Shown: piece after piece, positions 1 through 7,692 of the stretch | How positions within the stretch are numbered: the first letter of the stretch is position 1 | Layout of the letters: every line of letters starts with the position of its first letter | From: HGM04593 sp045646845 | GTDB taxonomy: Bacteria; Bacteroidota; Bacteroidia; Bacteroidales; Bacteroidaceae | Reading direction: 5' to 3' | NCBI GenBank assembly: GCA_045646845.1 | Contig: JAZRLO010000031.1 | Location: 1-23,585, forward strand | Length of the DNA: 23,585 nucleotides | Made by a program: the position numbers and the translations under genes | Notes under the pieces: generated by a model | Databases searched by the model: none | Told to the model about the DNA's origin: nothing | What the model saw: the letters and a program-made list of their open reading frames with translations, nothing else

Positions 1-2
1 AA

Positions 3-19
3 AAGGGCTAAAAGGTAAA
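3..19 (+). repeat. 17-bp direct repeat, copy 1
   Basis: AAGGGCTAAAAGGTAAA occurs here and again, identically, at 67-83, a period of 64 bp. The repeat lies in the non-coding region ahead of the sensor kinase. The window edge may cut off further copies. Confidence 0.8.
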
Positions 20-66
20 GTCTTTTTGCTAAACATAGTGCGCTGTTCCGCAGAAATTAGGGCGAC

Positions 67-89
67 AAGGGCTAAAAGGTAAATTAGCC
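67..89 (+). repeat. 17-bp direct repeat copy 2, with hairpin
   Basis: This is the second exact copy of AAGGGCTAAAAGGTAAA (67-83). Here the repeat continues into TTAGCC, so GGCTAA (70-75) can pair with TTAGCC (84-89) in a small hairpin. The rest of 1-241 shows no gene, no tRNA and no convincing promoter. A TACATTTG box at 230-237 sits only a few bases before the first ATG of the kinase and lacks a well-spaced upstream TTTG. Confidence 0.7.
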
Positions 90-241
90 GGGAGGGAGTT
101 TGTATGCTTTGCCTGACTAACTGCTGCATGCTTTCCGCGGATTATGCTGCCAGTAAACCTGAATGTTGTTTTGTATGGGTTTGATAACTCTTTGCTCTCT
201 TTTGATTTCTATATTAGATATATTTTATATACATTTGCTTG

Positions 242-3200
242 ATGAGTTTGCTTATGTGTTATAATTGTCTGGGTAAATATTTGTATTCTATTCTGGCTGT
301 GATGCTCTTTGTCTCATGCGGAGGGCATTCACATGGCTGTGATGTTTCTGCAGAAGCAGACTCTTTAACACTCCGCATATCTGATATGCGTTACAGGGAT
401 GCTGCTTTGCTCGATTCTTTGGCAGTTGATCTTATTGCCATTTCCAAGGGTGAGAATGAACTGGAGATGGTGGCGCGTAATGCCATGGGATATTCTGCTC
501 TTATGAAGATGGACTACGGTTATGCCGAGGAGTTGTATAACAGTGTCGTGGAGTCTTCATCCTGCGAGATTGAACGCCTTGTTGCTGACGTAGGATTGAT
601 GACTGTGAGCTACAGGACATCTGCAAACAGGGAGTTCTTCGATTATCGTGCAAGGGCTTTACGCAGGATTGCGCGCATAAACGAGGATGTGGAGTTTCTT
701 CCCGTGGATGATCATGAGCGTTTTTATAGGGCCAAGATCGAGTTCGGCATTGTTTCAATATGCTATTATTCCAATCTGGCGATGTTCGAAGAGAGAACGT
801 CTGCTCTTGAATTCCTGAAGTCCAATTTTGAGAAGACTGACAATCTTCATCATAAGATATATGCACGGATGATAATATCCAATAATGAGAGTGACAGGAT
901 GAAACGTCTGAAGTCTCTCTCTTCGGGTCTCGCGGAGGCGCGCACCGAGGGCGTTACATGGCTTGAGGCTAATTATGAACTTCTGCTTGCGATCTCTTTG
1001 CGCGATTCGGTTTCCTTGATAGAGTGGAACAGTGCTGAGCCTGAACTTCTTGACATGATTGTCCCTGACAGTGTCGCGTTCAATGATATTCCTGTTTATC
1101 TTGCGGAGTCTGCCATAGATAAGTTCAGCAGTTATGGCGATTACTATATGAAGACAGAGGCCATTGCCGTGAAGGCTTCATGTTATACACAGCGTAGTGA
1201 ATACGAAAAAGCTCTGGGGATTCTGGCCGATGAGGGTATGTTTGAGATTCGGGATTATTATCTCTCGTTCTATCCCGATATGGCTGCGGAATATACGTGG
1301 TCTATTGATGATATCCGTTTCGATTCTCTTCTGGCCTCAGGAGGTGCTGCCTCCATACACAATATTCCGGAGTGTATCCTTAGTCTCCGCCGTGAGGCAA
1401 GCTGTGCATATGCCGGAACTGGAGATATTGACAATGCGTATATGAACTGGGATGCCCATCTGGCTTTGTTGAGAGGTACGCGTGACAATAAATTGTATGA
1501 AAGCCGCGTATCCATTGTGGAAGCTGACGTGCCAAGGTTGAGATGGCTCACTTTGCTTTCTGTATTGGCTCTTGCTGCTGTGGCATTATGGGTGTATCTG
1601 TACAATAAACGTAAAAGACGTTACGACAGGGAATACTCGGCGGAATTGAAACGAATGCCGTTGGTTTCAAGGCTTTTGATTTCTTCCCTTCCGCAGGAGG
1701 TCGTTGACAAGGAGAATCTTTGCCGTCACATATCTTTCCTTCTTAACGGGAATTTCAGCAATGGCGAGAATGTAATCCGTTTTTCCATAGCGTCTCCATT
1801 TGCCGCTGATGACATGTTGCCTTACGGCAGCAAATTCGACTTGAGGTATATCAACGGTACGACTGATACTTTGTATGTCTGTTCGTCGCAGCCCATTGAT
1901 GTTGAGAGGGAGGCTCTTATAGCACTTCTTGTTCCGCATATTGCTGTTGCCATTGAGGAGGGGCTGCGCTTGGCGGACATCAGTGACGAGCAAGAGAGGG
2001 TGGAGGAGCAACATCAGGCATATGCACTCTATCTTGCGGAACACAAACGCGAGAACTTGCTCAAGCGTGTGTCGGTATCAGTGGTCATGTCGATGCGTCC
2101 CTTCATGGACCGTGCCATAAAGGAGTTGAATGCATTGCCGGGAACCGGAAGCGATGAAGATGCAGAACGTAAACTTAAGTATGTCGCTGAACTTACCGAC
2201 AGACTTGATGACCTTAATGTCATTCTGGAGCGTTGGATAAAGATGCGTCAGGGAGAATTGAGCCTGAAGATTGAGACATTCTCACTTGATGAATTCTTCG
2301 CCATTATAGAAAAGAGCTCCATGCGGCTTGCAAGCAAGGGTATTGCACTTCTGGTGTCGGGCGGTTCCGTAGCTGTCAGAGCCGACAAGGCTTTGACTCT
2401 CTTCATGATAAACACTCTTGTTGATAATGCTTCAAAGTTCACGCCTTCGGGAGGAACCGTCTCTTTGCAGGCCTGTGAAGGTGAGGATTATGTAGAAGTT
2501 GCGGTAGAGGACAGCGGAATCGGTATCTCGCAGGAGGATATTGACCGTATATTGGGCGAGAAAGTCTATGATGCCTCCAGCATCGGAAGTGACAACGAAA
2601 TGTTGCCGAAGAAGAGCAAAGGCGGTGGCTTCGGCTTGATGAATTGCAAGGGTATAATAGAGAAATACCGTAAGACCGACGAGATGTTCTCGGTATGTTC
2701 GATGGATATAAAGAGTACGAAGGGCAAGGGGAGCCGCTTCTCTTTCAGGTTGCCTAAGGGGCTTCTTAAGTGCCTTCTGGTCCTTATATCACTTATCCCG
2801 GGTTCCATGTTTGCCAGTGACTCTACTTTCGTCAAACTGAGGGAGTGTGCCGACTCGGTATATCGTGCCAACGTGGCGGAGAATTTCGATGATGCGATCA
2901 GTCAGGCCCAGAGAGCGATAGAACTGCTTAACGGATATTATGTCTCTCAGACCGGCGGCTGTGATACGTTGGTTCTTTGCCGTGGAAATGCTGCCGAGTT
3001 GCGCTGGTGGCGAGAAGGTCTCTTCACCACGGACAGTACCTCAATAGACAATGTCTATTTCAATATCCTCTACTTGCGTAATGAACTTGCCGTTATGGCA
3101 TTGCGTCTTCAAAGGTGGGATCTTTACCGTTACAACAACTATATTTTCTCGACTCTCTATACAAAGGTCCATGAGAGCAAGGACCTTGTAGCGCAGTACG

Positions 3201-4516
3201 AAAGTGCGCGGCAAAAGGTAGCCATCCTTGAGGCAATAACGGTGCTGGCATGCTTCTTCATATTCGTACTGGCGGCATACTATCTTGTATCGTATGTACG
3301 GCATAACATAATAGAGAGGAACAATGAACGTCTGATGATGGAACTTAACCGTAAGCTGCTTAATATGGCATCAAGTAAGGAGCGTATTCCGGCCGGTGAG
3401 GTTCTGCAGCGTATTGCCGATGAAATGTACGGTTCCCTGAAGGAGGGTATGCGTATCAAAAAGCTTGCGGTGTCATTGCGCGTCGGTGACGGTAAGTTCG
3501 ACGTGTCATCTCCGAAACGTTCGGCTTATGTCCATGATGATATATTGATGGGCGGTGTGATTGAGAGCGGTAATCCCTTCATCTCCCGTGACGGAATGCT
3601 CAGAGTCCTGCCGCTGACGGTCAATGCCGATGGTGAACCGTTGACCATGGGTGCGCTGAAGATTGTCACAGCCCGTCCATTGAGCGGCAACGAGGTTGTC
3701 GCGCTGGAGCTCGTTTCCGGCTATGCCGCTTCTGTCGCATACCATTCGATAGGACGTGTAGCAATGAGCTATCATGCACTTGAAGAGATTGAGGAGGAGA
3801 CTGAACGCATGAAGTACGAGGAGAACCGTCTGCATGTGCAGAATATGGTCATGGACAACTGTCTCTCTGTAATAAAGCACGAGACGATATATTATCCGAG
3901 CCGTATCAGGGAACTTGTCGTAAAGGCAATGTCCGACATCGCGAATCGCGCAGAACCGGTCTGCGAAATGCGTGAACTTATGGATTATTACAACTCCATA
4001 TTCGGCATTCTAAGCAACTGTGCAAAACGCGAACTTGACGATTCCGGCTTCTCTCCTTCTAAAGTACAGCTGGAGAAACTCTTCGCTTCGATGCAGCGTT
4101 CCGTTTCACGTCGTGCAAGGAAAAAGGGACTTGAGCTTGAACTGCGGTATGAGCCGACGGAACTTGAGGTCTATGTAGATGCGGACCTTGTGGACTTCCT
4201 TCTCGAATCGCTTATGGAGGCAGCTATGAAGTGCCGGGAGAATGGCAACCTGCTACTGCGTGCCGCAGATGCCGGTGACGTGGTGCAGGTGGAACTGGTA
4301 GATAACCGACGTTCGATAGATAGCCAGACGGTTGCGGAGATGTTTACACCGTCAAGAAACAATATCAACAGTGACGGCGGTGTCGATGGTATGGAATACC
4401 TTGTCGCCAAGGAGATAATAAGATTACACGAGGATATAACAGGCAAGCGCGGTGGACGCATCGAGGCGCGTTCCGATGTTTCGGGTACTGTCATCATGTT
4501 CACTTTGCTCAAATAA
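242..4516 (+). CDS. Tandem membrane sensor histidine kinase (DUF5112/DUF5113-type)
   Basis: This 1424-aa protein looks like two fused sensor kinases. Residues 1-30 are a hydrophobic export signal ending in a loose lipobox (LFVSC). Residues about 35-430 are helical, TPR-like and probably periplasmic, matching what I know as DUF5112. A membrane helix lies at about 433-454. The first cytoplasmic half ends in a good HATPase domain: Asn729 in the N box, Asp757 in DSGIGI, and a glycine-rich lid at 794-798. A second hydrophobic segment (841-858, signal-peptide-like), a second extracytoplasmic helical region and a helix at about 996-1016 lead to the second half (DUF5113-like). That half has an H-box-like IKHET at His1213, but its ATP site is degenerate (DNRRS in place of DxGxG at about 1354). 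ATG 254 is an alternative start. It is the first gene of an operon with the response regulator. Family names are from memory; the ligand is unknown. Confidence 0.85.
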   Translation: MSLLMCYNCLGKYLYSILAVMLFVSCGGHSHGCDVSAEADSLTLRISDMRYRDAALLDSLAVDLIAISKGENELEMVARNAMGYSALMKMDYGYAEELYNSVVESSSCEIERLVADVGLMTVSYRTSANREFFDYRARALRRIARINEDVEFLPVDDHERFYRAKIEFGIVSICYYSNLAMFEERTSALEFLKSNFEKTDNLHHKIYARMIISNNESDRMKRLKSLSSGLAEARTEGVTWLEANYELLLAISLRDSVSLIEWNSAEPELLDMIVPDSVAFNDIPVYLAESAIDKFSSYGDYYMKTEAIAVKASCYTQRSEYEKALGILADEGMFEIRDYYLSFYPDMAAEYTWSIDDIRFDSLLASGGAASIHNIPECILSLRREASCAYAGTGDIDNAYMNWDAHLALLRGTRDNKLYESRVSIVEADVPRLRWLTLLSVLALAAVALWVYLYNKRKRRYDREYSAELKRMPLVSRLLISSLPQEVVDKENLCRHISFLLNGNFSNGENVIRFSIASPFAADDMLPYGSKFDLRYINGTTDTLYVCSSQPIDVEREALIALLVPHIAVAIEEGLRLADISDEQERVEEQHQAYALYLAEHKRENLLKRVSVSVVMSMRPFMDRAIKELNALPGTGSDEDAERKLKYVAELTDRLDDLNVILERWIKMRQGELSLKIETFSLDEFFAIIEKSSMRLASKGIALLVSGGSVAVRADKALTLFMINTLVDNASKFTPSGGTVSLQACEGEDYVEVAVEDSGIGISQEDIDRILGEKVYDASSIGSDNEMLPKKSKGGGFGLMNCKGIIEKYRKTDEMFSVCSMDIKSTKGKGSRFSFRLPKGLLKCLLVLISLIPGSMFASDSTFVKLRECADSVYRANVAENFDDAISQAQRAIELLNGYYVSQTGGCDTLVLCRGNAAELRWWREGLFTTDSTSIDNVYFNILYLRNELAVMALRLQRWDLYRYNNYIFSTLYTKVHESKDLVAQYESARQKVAILEAITVLACFFIFVLAAYYLVSYVRHNIIERNNERLMMELNRKLLNMASSKERIPAGEVLQRIADEMYGSLKEGMRIKKLAVSLRVGDGKFDVSSPKRSAYVHDDILMGGVIESGNPFISRDGMLRVLPLTVNADGEPLTMGALKIVTARPLSGNEVVALELVSGYAASVAYHSIGRVAMSYHALEEIEEETERMKYEENRLHVQNMVMDNCLSVIKHETIYYPSRIRELVVKAMSDIANRAEPVCEMRELMDYYNSIFGILSNCAKRELDDSGFSPSKVQLEKLFASMQRSVSRRARKKGLELELRYEPTELEVYVDADLVDFLLESLMEAAMKCRENGNLLLRAADAGDVVQVELVDNRRSIDSQTVAEMFTPSRNNINSDGGVDGMEYLVAKEIIRLHEDITGKRGGRIEARSDVSGTVIMFTLLK

Positions 4517-4528
4517 AACAGTGATATT

Positions 4529-5251
4529 ATGGAAAGAAAGTTCAGTGTTGTGATAGTTGAGGATGCCAAGTTGGAACTGAAGGGTACGGAGGAAATTTTC
4601 CGTACAGAAATCCCCGAGGCTGAAATTTTGGGTACGGCATCCAATGAGAAGGAACTTTATGCTTTGCTGGAGTCGTCGGTGCCCGATCTTCTCTTGCTCG
4701 ATTTGGGTCTCGGCGGTTCGACTACCGCAGGAGTAGGGGTGTGTACCAAGGTAAAAAAGGATTATCCGCAGATGAAAGTACTTGTCTTTACGGGTGAACT
4801 CCTGAATGAGAAACTGTGGATTGATGTCCTTGATGCAGGTGCTGACGGCATTACGCTGAAGACCGGTGAACTGTTGACAAAGTATGAGATATACAATGTG
4901 ATGGCCGGCAAACGCAATGTATTCAACCAGCCGGTATTGGAAAAGATTGTGGGACGTTTCAGGGAGAATGTCATAAGGGATTCCCTGCGCCAGAAATCCC
5001 TTATACAGTATGAGATTGACCGCTATGATGAATGTTTCCTGCGCCATCTTGCTCTTGGATATACTAAAGAGATGATCTCTTCATTGAAAACGATGCCTTT
5101 TGGTGTAAAATCTCTGGAGAAACGCCAGGCCGACCTTGTATCGCGTCTCTTTCCTGAGTACGAGCAACGCGGTATAAACGTTACGCGGCTTGTGGTGCGT
5201 GCCATCGAATTGCATATAATAGATGTGGACAATCTTGAGGCTGATGAGTAA
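4529..5251 (+). CDS. Two-component response regulator
   Basis: This 240-aa regulator starts 12 bp after the kinase and is its obvious partner. The N-terminal receiver domain (about 1-125) has the acidic pair Glu11/Asp12, the phosphoacceptor Asp58 in LLLLDLGLGG, Thr88 and the conserved Lys111. The C-terminal part (about 160-225) is helical. A stretch reading FLRHLALGYTKEMISSL and then KSLEKRQADL looks like a LuxR/NarL-related helix-turn-helix variant of the kind found in Bacteroides regulators (DUF5932, from memory). That suggests DNA binding, although canonical LuxR motif residues are not obvious. Its stop codon overlaps the start of the following membrane protein, so the three genes are probably co-transcribed and translationally coupled. 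Confidence 0.9.
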   Translation: MERKFSVVIVEDAKLELKGTEEIFRTEIPEAEILGTASNEKELYALLESSVPDLLLLDLGLGGSTTAGVGVCTKVKKDYPQMKVLVFTGELLNEKLWIDVLDAGADGITLKTGELLTKYEIYNVMAGKRNVFNQPVLEKIVGRFRENVIRDSLRQKSLIQYEIDRYDECFLRHLALGYTKEMISSLKTMPFGVKSLEKRQADLVSRLFPEYEQRGINVTRLVVRAIELHIIDVDNLEADE

Positions 5252-5966
5252 CAGGCGCTCGGCATATTATCCTGTACTGCTATACTGTGCTCTTCTGGTG
5301 CTGGTATGGCTGGTATCGTTGATGACTGGTGTCATTGACCTCTTCAGCAGCGATTACATAGTGAATAGCAACTCATTGCTGACGGCTCCAGGCATGCGTT
5401 GGGTACTGCGCAATGCCGTACTTTCGATAGATGCGGCACCGTGGGGGACAATCGTGATGTTCATCGTCATGGCTGGGCTTATGCGAGGTTCCGGCATCTC
5501 CGCAATGCTGTCGCACCTGATAATGGCACGGCGTCTGACTAAGAACGAGAAACGCTCCCTGTTTTTCGCGTTGGTGTCTCTTGTTGTATATCTTGCTGTG
5601 CTCTACGTGGGAAAGGCATCTTCGTGGGAGGTATTTACAGGTGTTTCTGCCGATCTCTCTTCCTCTCCATTGGTACAGGGTTGGGTAATGCTTGCACTGA
5701 TAGGGGTTCTGTTCGTGTCAATGACATATGGCCTTATATACGGGAATTTCCGTTCTCTGGTCGATGCTGTTAGTTCTATCGGAGATACTTTCGTGCTTGC
5801 GGTACCTGCACTCATGGCTGTAATTCCAGCTTCGTGGCTCATATCGTGTCTGCAATATACGGGAATAGTGGAAAACGATTTTATCTTGTGTGGCAATATT
5901 ATCTATGCTCTTCCTTTTGCATACGTGGTAATTCTGAACGCTTTGGCAGACCGTGCGGTTGACTAA
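5244..5966 (+). CDS. Six-helix membrane protein, AbgT-transporter-like
   Basis: This 240-aa integral membrane protein has about six hydrophobic segments (roughly residues 9-30, 62-82, 100-120, 140-165, 182-205 and 212-232). The start ATG at 5244 lies inside ATGAGTAA and overlaps the regulator stop by 8 bp; an in-frame ATG at 5223 is also open but less likely. The N-terminal part, with SLLTAPGMRWVLRNAV followed by a glycine-rich helix, resembles the start of AbgT (p-aminobenzoyl-glutamate) transporters. Those are about twice as long, so transport activity is doubtful. The operon position suggests a sensor accessory or a target of the two-component system, which is inference. Confidence 0.7.
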   Translation: MSNRRSAYYPVLLYCALLVLVWLVSLMTGVIDLFSSDYIVNSNSLLTAPGMRWVLRNAVLSIDAAPWGTIVMFIVMAGLMRGSGISAMLSHLIMARRLTKNEKRSLFFALVSLVVYLAVLYVGKASSWEVFTGVSADLSSSPLVQGWVMLALIGVLFVSMTYGLIYGNFRSLVDAVSSIGDTFVLAVPALMAVIPASWLISCLQYTGIVENDFILCGNIIYALPFAYVVILNALADRAVD

Positions 5967-5978
5967 AAAGGCTCTTTT
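5957..5978 (+). repeat. Dispersed 22-bp element, copy A
   Basis: The end of the AbgT-like gene and the bases after it (GACTAAAAAGGCTCTTTT and four bases before) match 17870-17891 downstream of groEL at 20 of 22 positions. In both places a related long hairpin follows, at 6057-6089 here and 17915-17944 there. Confidence 0.6.
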
Positions 5979-6050
5979 GTTGCTATACTCGCCCCAATAT
6001 CCTTCGGCATAAAGTTCAGCCCTGAAAACAACTCTTTTTATTTAACCTTT

Positions 6051-6089
6051 CAAAAAGAGGGCAACCCTGTTTACTTTTGGGTTGCCCTC
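6051..6089 (-). terminator. Terminator of the yggS transcript
   Basis: A perfect 11-bp stem, GAGGGCAACCC (6057-6067) with GGGTTGCCCTC (6079-6089), is separated by an 11-nt loop. Read on the minus strand it is followed by TTTTTG, an intrinsic terminator just after the yggS stop. On the plus strand no T-run follows, so it may stop the AbgT-like transcript only weakly. Confidence 0.85.
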
Positions 6090-6093
6090 TCCG

Positions 6094-6765
6094 TTATTCG
6101 CAGAATATGCTTGAACCTATTCTTATATGGGTGCTTCCGCATTCTATGGCAATGGGGTAGTCATCGCTCATGCCGGCCGACAGAATGCTGAATCTTCCGT
6201 CATCCCTGAAGTGGAGCTCCTTTATCTTGGTGAACAGCAGCCTTACAGCATTGAATTCGTTCCTTATGGCCTCTTTGTCGTCTGTGTTGCTGGCCATGCA
6301 CATGAGCCCGTGCAACTCTATGTTCTTCAGTGATTTCCATTCTCCTGCGTCAAGCATCTTCATGCACTCGTCGGGGGTGAACCCGAATTTGCTCTCTTCC
6401 TGTGCGATATGTATCTGTAGCAGACAAGGTATGCAGCGGCCTGCCTTTGCCGCGTGTTTGTCAACCTCGGCAAGTAGCCTGTAACTGTCGATACTGTGGA
6501 TAAGGTGTATGAATGGAGCGATATACTTTATCTTGTTGCTTTGAAGGTGACCGATGAAGTGCCATCTGATGTCTGTCGGCAGTGCTTCGTGCTTTGTCCT
6601 TAAATCTTGCACCTTACTCTCGCCGAAATCCCTCTGCCCTGCGCTGTATGCAGCCTCTATGGCTTCTGCAGGGTGGTATTTCGACACGGCAATGAGTGTC
6701 ACCCCGTCGGGCAGGGCGGCATGTATCTCTTTTATTCTTTCTCCAATGTAGCTGTTATCCCTCAT
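6094..6765 (-). CDS. yggS: YggS/PLPBP-family pyridoxal-phosphate homeostasis protein
   Basis: This 223-aa protein, the usual length for the family, is a non-catalytic single-domain PLP-binding TIM barrel thought to buffer vitamin B6 and amino/keto-acid pools in the cytoplasm. The PLP-binding lysine is Lys29 in AVSKYHPAE. Other signatures are FGESKVQDL, WHFIGHLQSNK, and the C-terminal LSAGMSDDYPIAIECGSTHI and RIGSSIF (phosphate-binding Ser/Gly/Arg). An upstream in-frame ATG at 6783 exists, but ATG 6765 gives the normal N-terminus and overlaps the DUF4494 stop by 11 bp, so the two genes are probably coupled. A terminator follows directly. Confidence 0.95.
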   Translation of the reverse strand: MRDNSYIGERIKEIHAALPDGVTLIAVSKYHPAEAIEAAYSAGQRDFGESKVQDLRTKHEALPTDIRWHFIGHLQSNKIKYIAPFIHLIHSIDSYRLLAEVDKHAAKAGRCIPCLLQIHIAQEESKFGFTPDECMKMLDAGEWKSLKNIELHGLMCMASNTDDKEAIRNEFNAVRLLFTKIKELHFRDDGRFSILSAGMSDDYPIAIECGSTHIRIGSSIFCE

Positions 6766-7192
6766 AATGGAATATGTCCACAATCGGGCTTTCGTTTACG
6801 GAAGCAAGGGTGTAGTCCATTATTGAATCTTCCATATGCTTGTTCAGGTTCTTTACCGCGTTTGTCACGTCCTCGGCCTTGACGAGAATTACGACGGAAC
6901 TCTTCTTCTCTTTGGCCGATACCTCGTCGATGGTAACCATTGTTATCTTGCACTTGAACCACTTGTCGGCGGTCTCGCTCATGCTGTCAACGAGTTCGTT
7001 GTATTTGGTGCGCTCCATCTTGTTTATGTTGAATTCACCGGTTACCTGCGGCTGCAGTTCCTGTGTCAGTCTCTTCTCTATTTCCGTAAATGTGAAGCCC
7101 TGTACCAGATAAACCTCGTTAACCTTTGTGTTAAGGCCTTTTTCGCCTGCGCGCTCATATGTGACTTTGCACTCGAACCAACTCTGTACCAT
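6755..7192 (-). CDS. DUF4494 domain-containing protein
   Basis: This 145-aa soluble protein begins MVQSWFECKVTYER. It matches from memory the DUF4494 family, common in Bacteroidales and of unknown function. It has two similar short stretches, WFECKVTYER near the N-terminus and WFKCKITMVTIDE in the middle, each followed by charged strands; this hints at an internal duplication of a small alpha/beta unit. It has no signal peptide, no membrane segment and no obvious catalytic motif. The reading frame continues upstream to 7327, but the promoter box at 7245-7252 and the conserved start support ATG 7192. It shares an 11-bp overlap with yggS downstream. Confidence 0.9.
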   Translation of the reverse strand: MVQSWFECKVTYERAGEKGLNTKVNEVYLVQGFTFTEIEKRLTQELQPQVTGEFNINKMERTKYNELVDSMSETADKWFKCKITMVTIDEVSAKEKKSSVVILVKAEDVTNAVKNLNKHMEDSIMDYTLASVNESPIVDIFHYEG

Positions 7193-7244
7193 AATATATA
7201 ATATTTTTATCGTTTGTAATAAGACGTGGACTTGCCACAGGATA

Positions 7245-7277
7245 CAAAGATAGTAACAATCGGGCGAGATATACAAA
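7245..7277 (-). promoter_or_regulatory. Putative promoter for DUF4494-yggS
   Basis: On the minus strand a TATCTTTG box (7245-7252, fits TAnnTTTG) lies about 53 bp before the DUF4494 start. A TTTG (7274-7277) sits 21 bp upstream of it, slightly wider than the 19 bp seen elsewhere in the window. Confidence 0.5.
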
Positions 7278-7357
7278 AATGTCCTGATATATTTTATGGA
7301 TGAGATGTGCGAACCGGCACTTCTCAATCTGTCGGGTACATACGGGTGAATGGCTGT

Positions 7358-7687
7358 TTATGCAAAATATCTCCTTCGGTCATTGCTCATCCGAAGAACC
7401 TGTAGCAACATGGCATACCTTTTATCGTTTTCGTCAAACTCGTAATATCCGGTCTTATTCCAGTCTATCTCTTCGCCGTCGTCATGCTTGTGGCTCTCCT
7501 CCGAACTTTCCGGGAATTGGATATCTTCCATTGCAAACTCTTCGCGGTCCCTTTTCCTTCCGTCATGCTCCAGTTCATTGCCGAACGGGTCGAACCCGAG
7601 CAACTGCAGTTCCTTGTATGGCGGTAGGGCATTCTTTTCATCGCGCGAAATGGCATCTATAAGTTCAATCAGTTCTTTTGAAATCAT
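7358..7687 (-). CDS. Hypothetical acidic 109-aa protein
   Basis: I do not recognise this protein. It starts 5 bp after the malic-enzyme stop and is probably read from the same transcript. It has no signal peptide or membrane helix. The N-terminal 35 residues look helical and end in LLGFDPFGNEL; the middle is strongly acidic and probably disordered, with DGEEIDWNKTGYYEFDEND; the C-terminus is basic (RMSNDRRRYFA). The downstream gap of about 165 bp carries the DUF4494 promoter. A real gene is likely from its position and the lack of a better overlapping frame, but no function can be offered. Confidence 0.65.
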   Translation of the reverse strand: MISKELIELIDAISRDEKNALPPYKELQLLGFDPFGNELEHDGRKRDREEFAMEDIQFPESSEESHKHDDGEEIDWNKTGYYEFDENDKRYAMLLQVLRMSNDRRRYFA

Positions 7688-7692
7688 TCTGC

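Noticed and set aside
2750..2870. Two separate kinase genes accidentally joined by a lost stop
   Set aside because: The frame runs without interruption through the second hydrophobic segment, there is no second ATG with promoter or spacer at the junction, and the same order of domains is familiar from Bacteroides proteins.
4171..5047. Long minus-strand reading frames opposite the kinase and regulator
   Set aside because: Their translations are low-complexity or unlike any family, and the plus-strand frames carry clear catalytic motifs.
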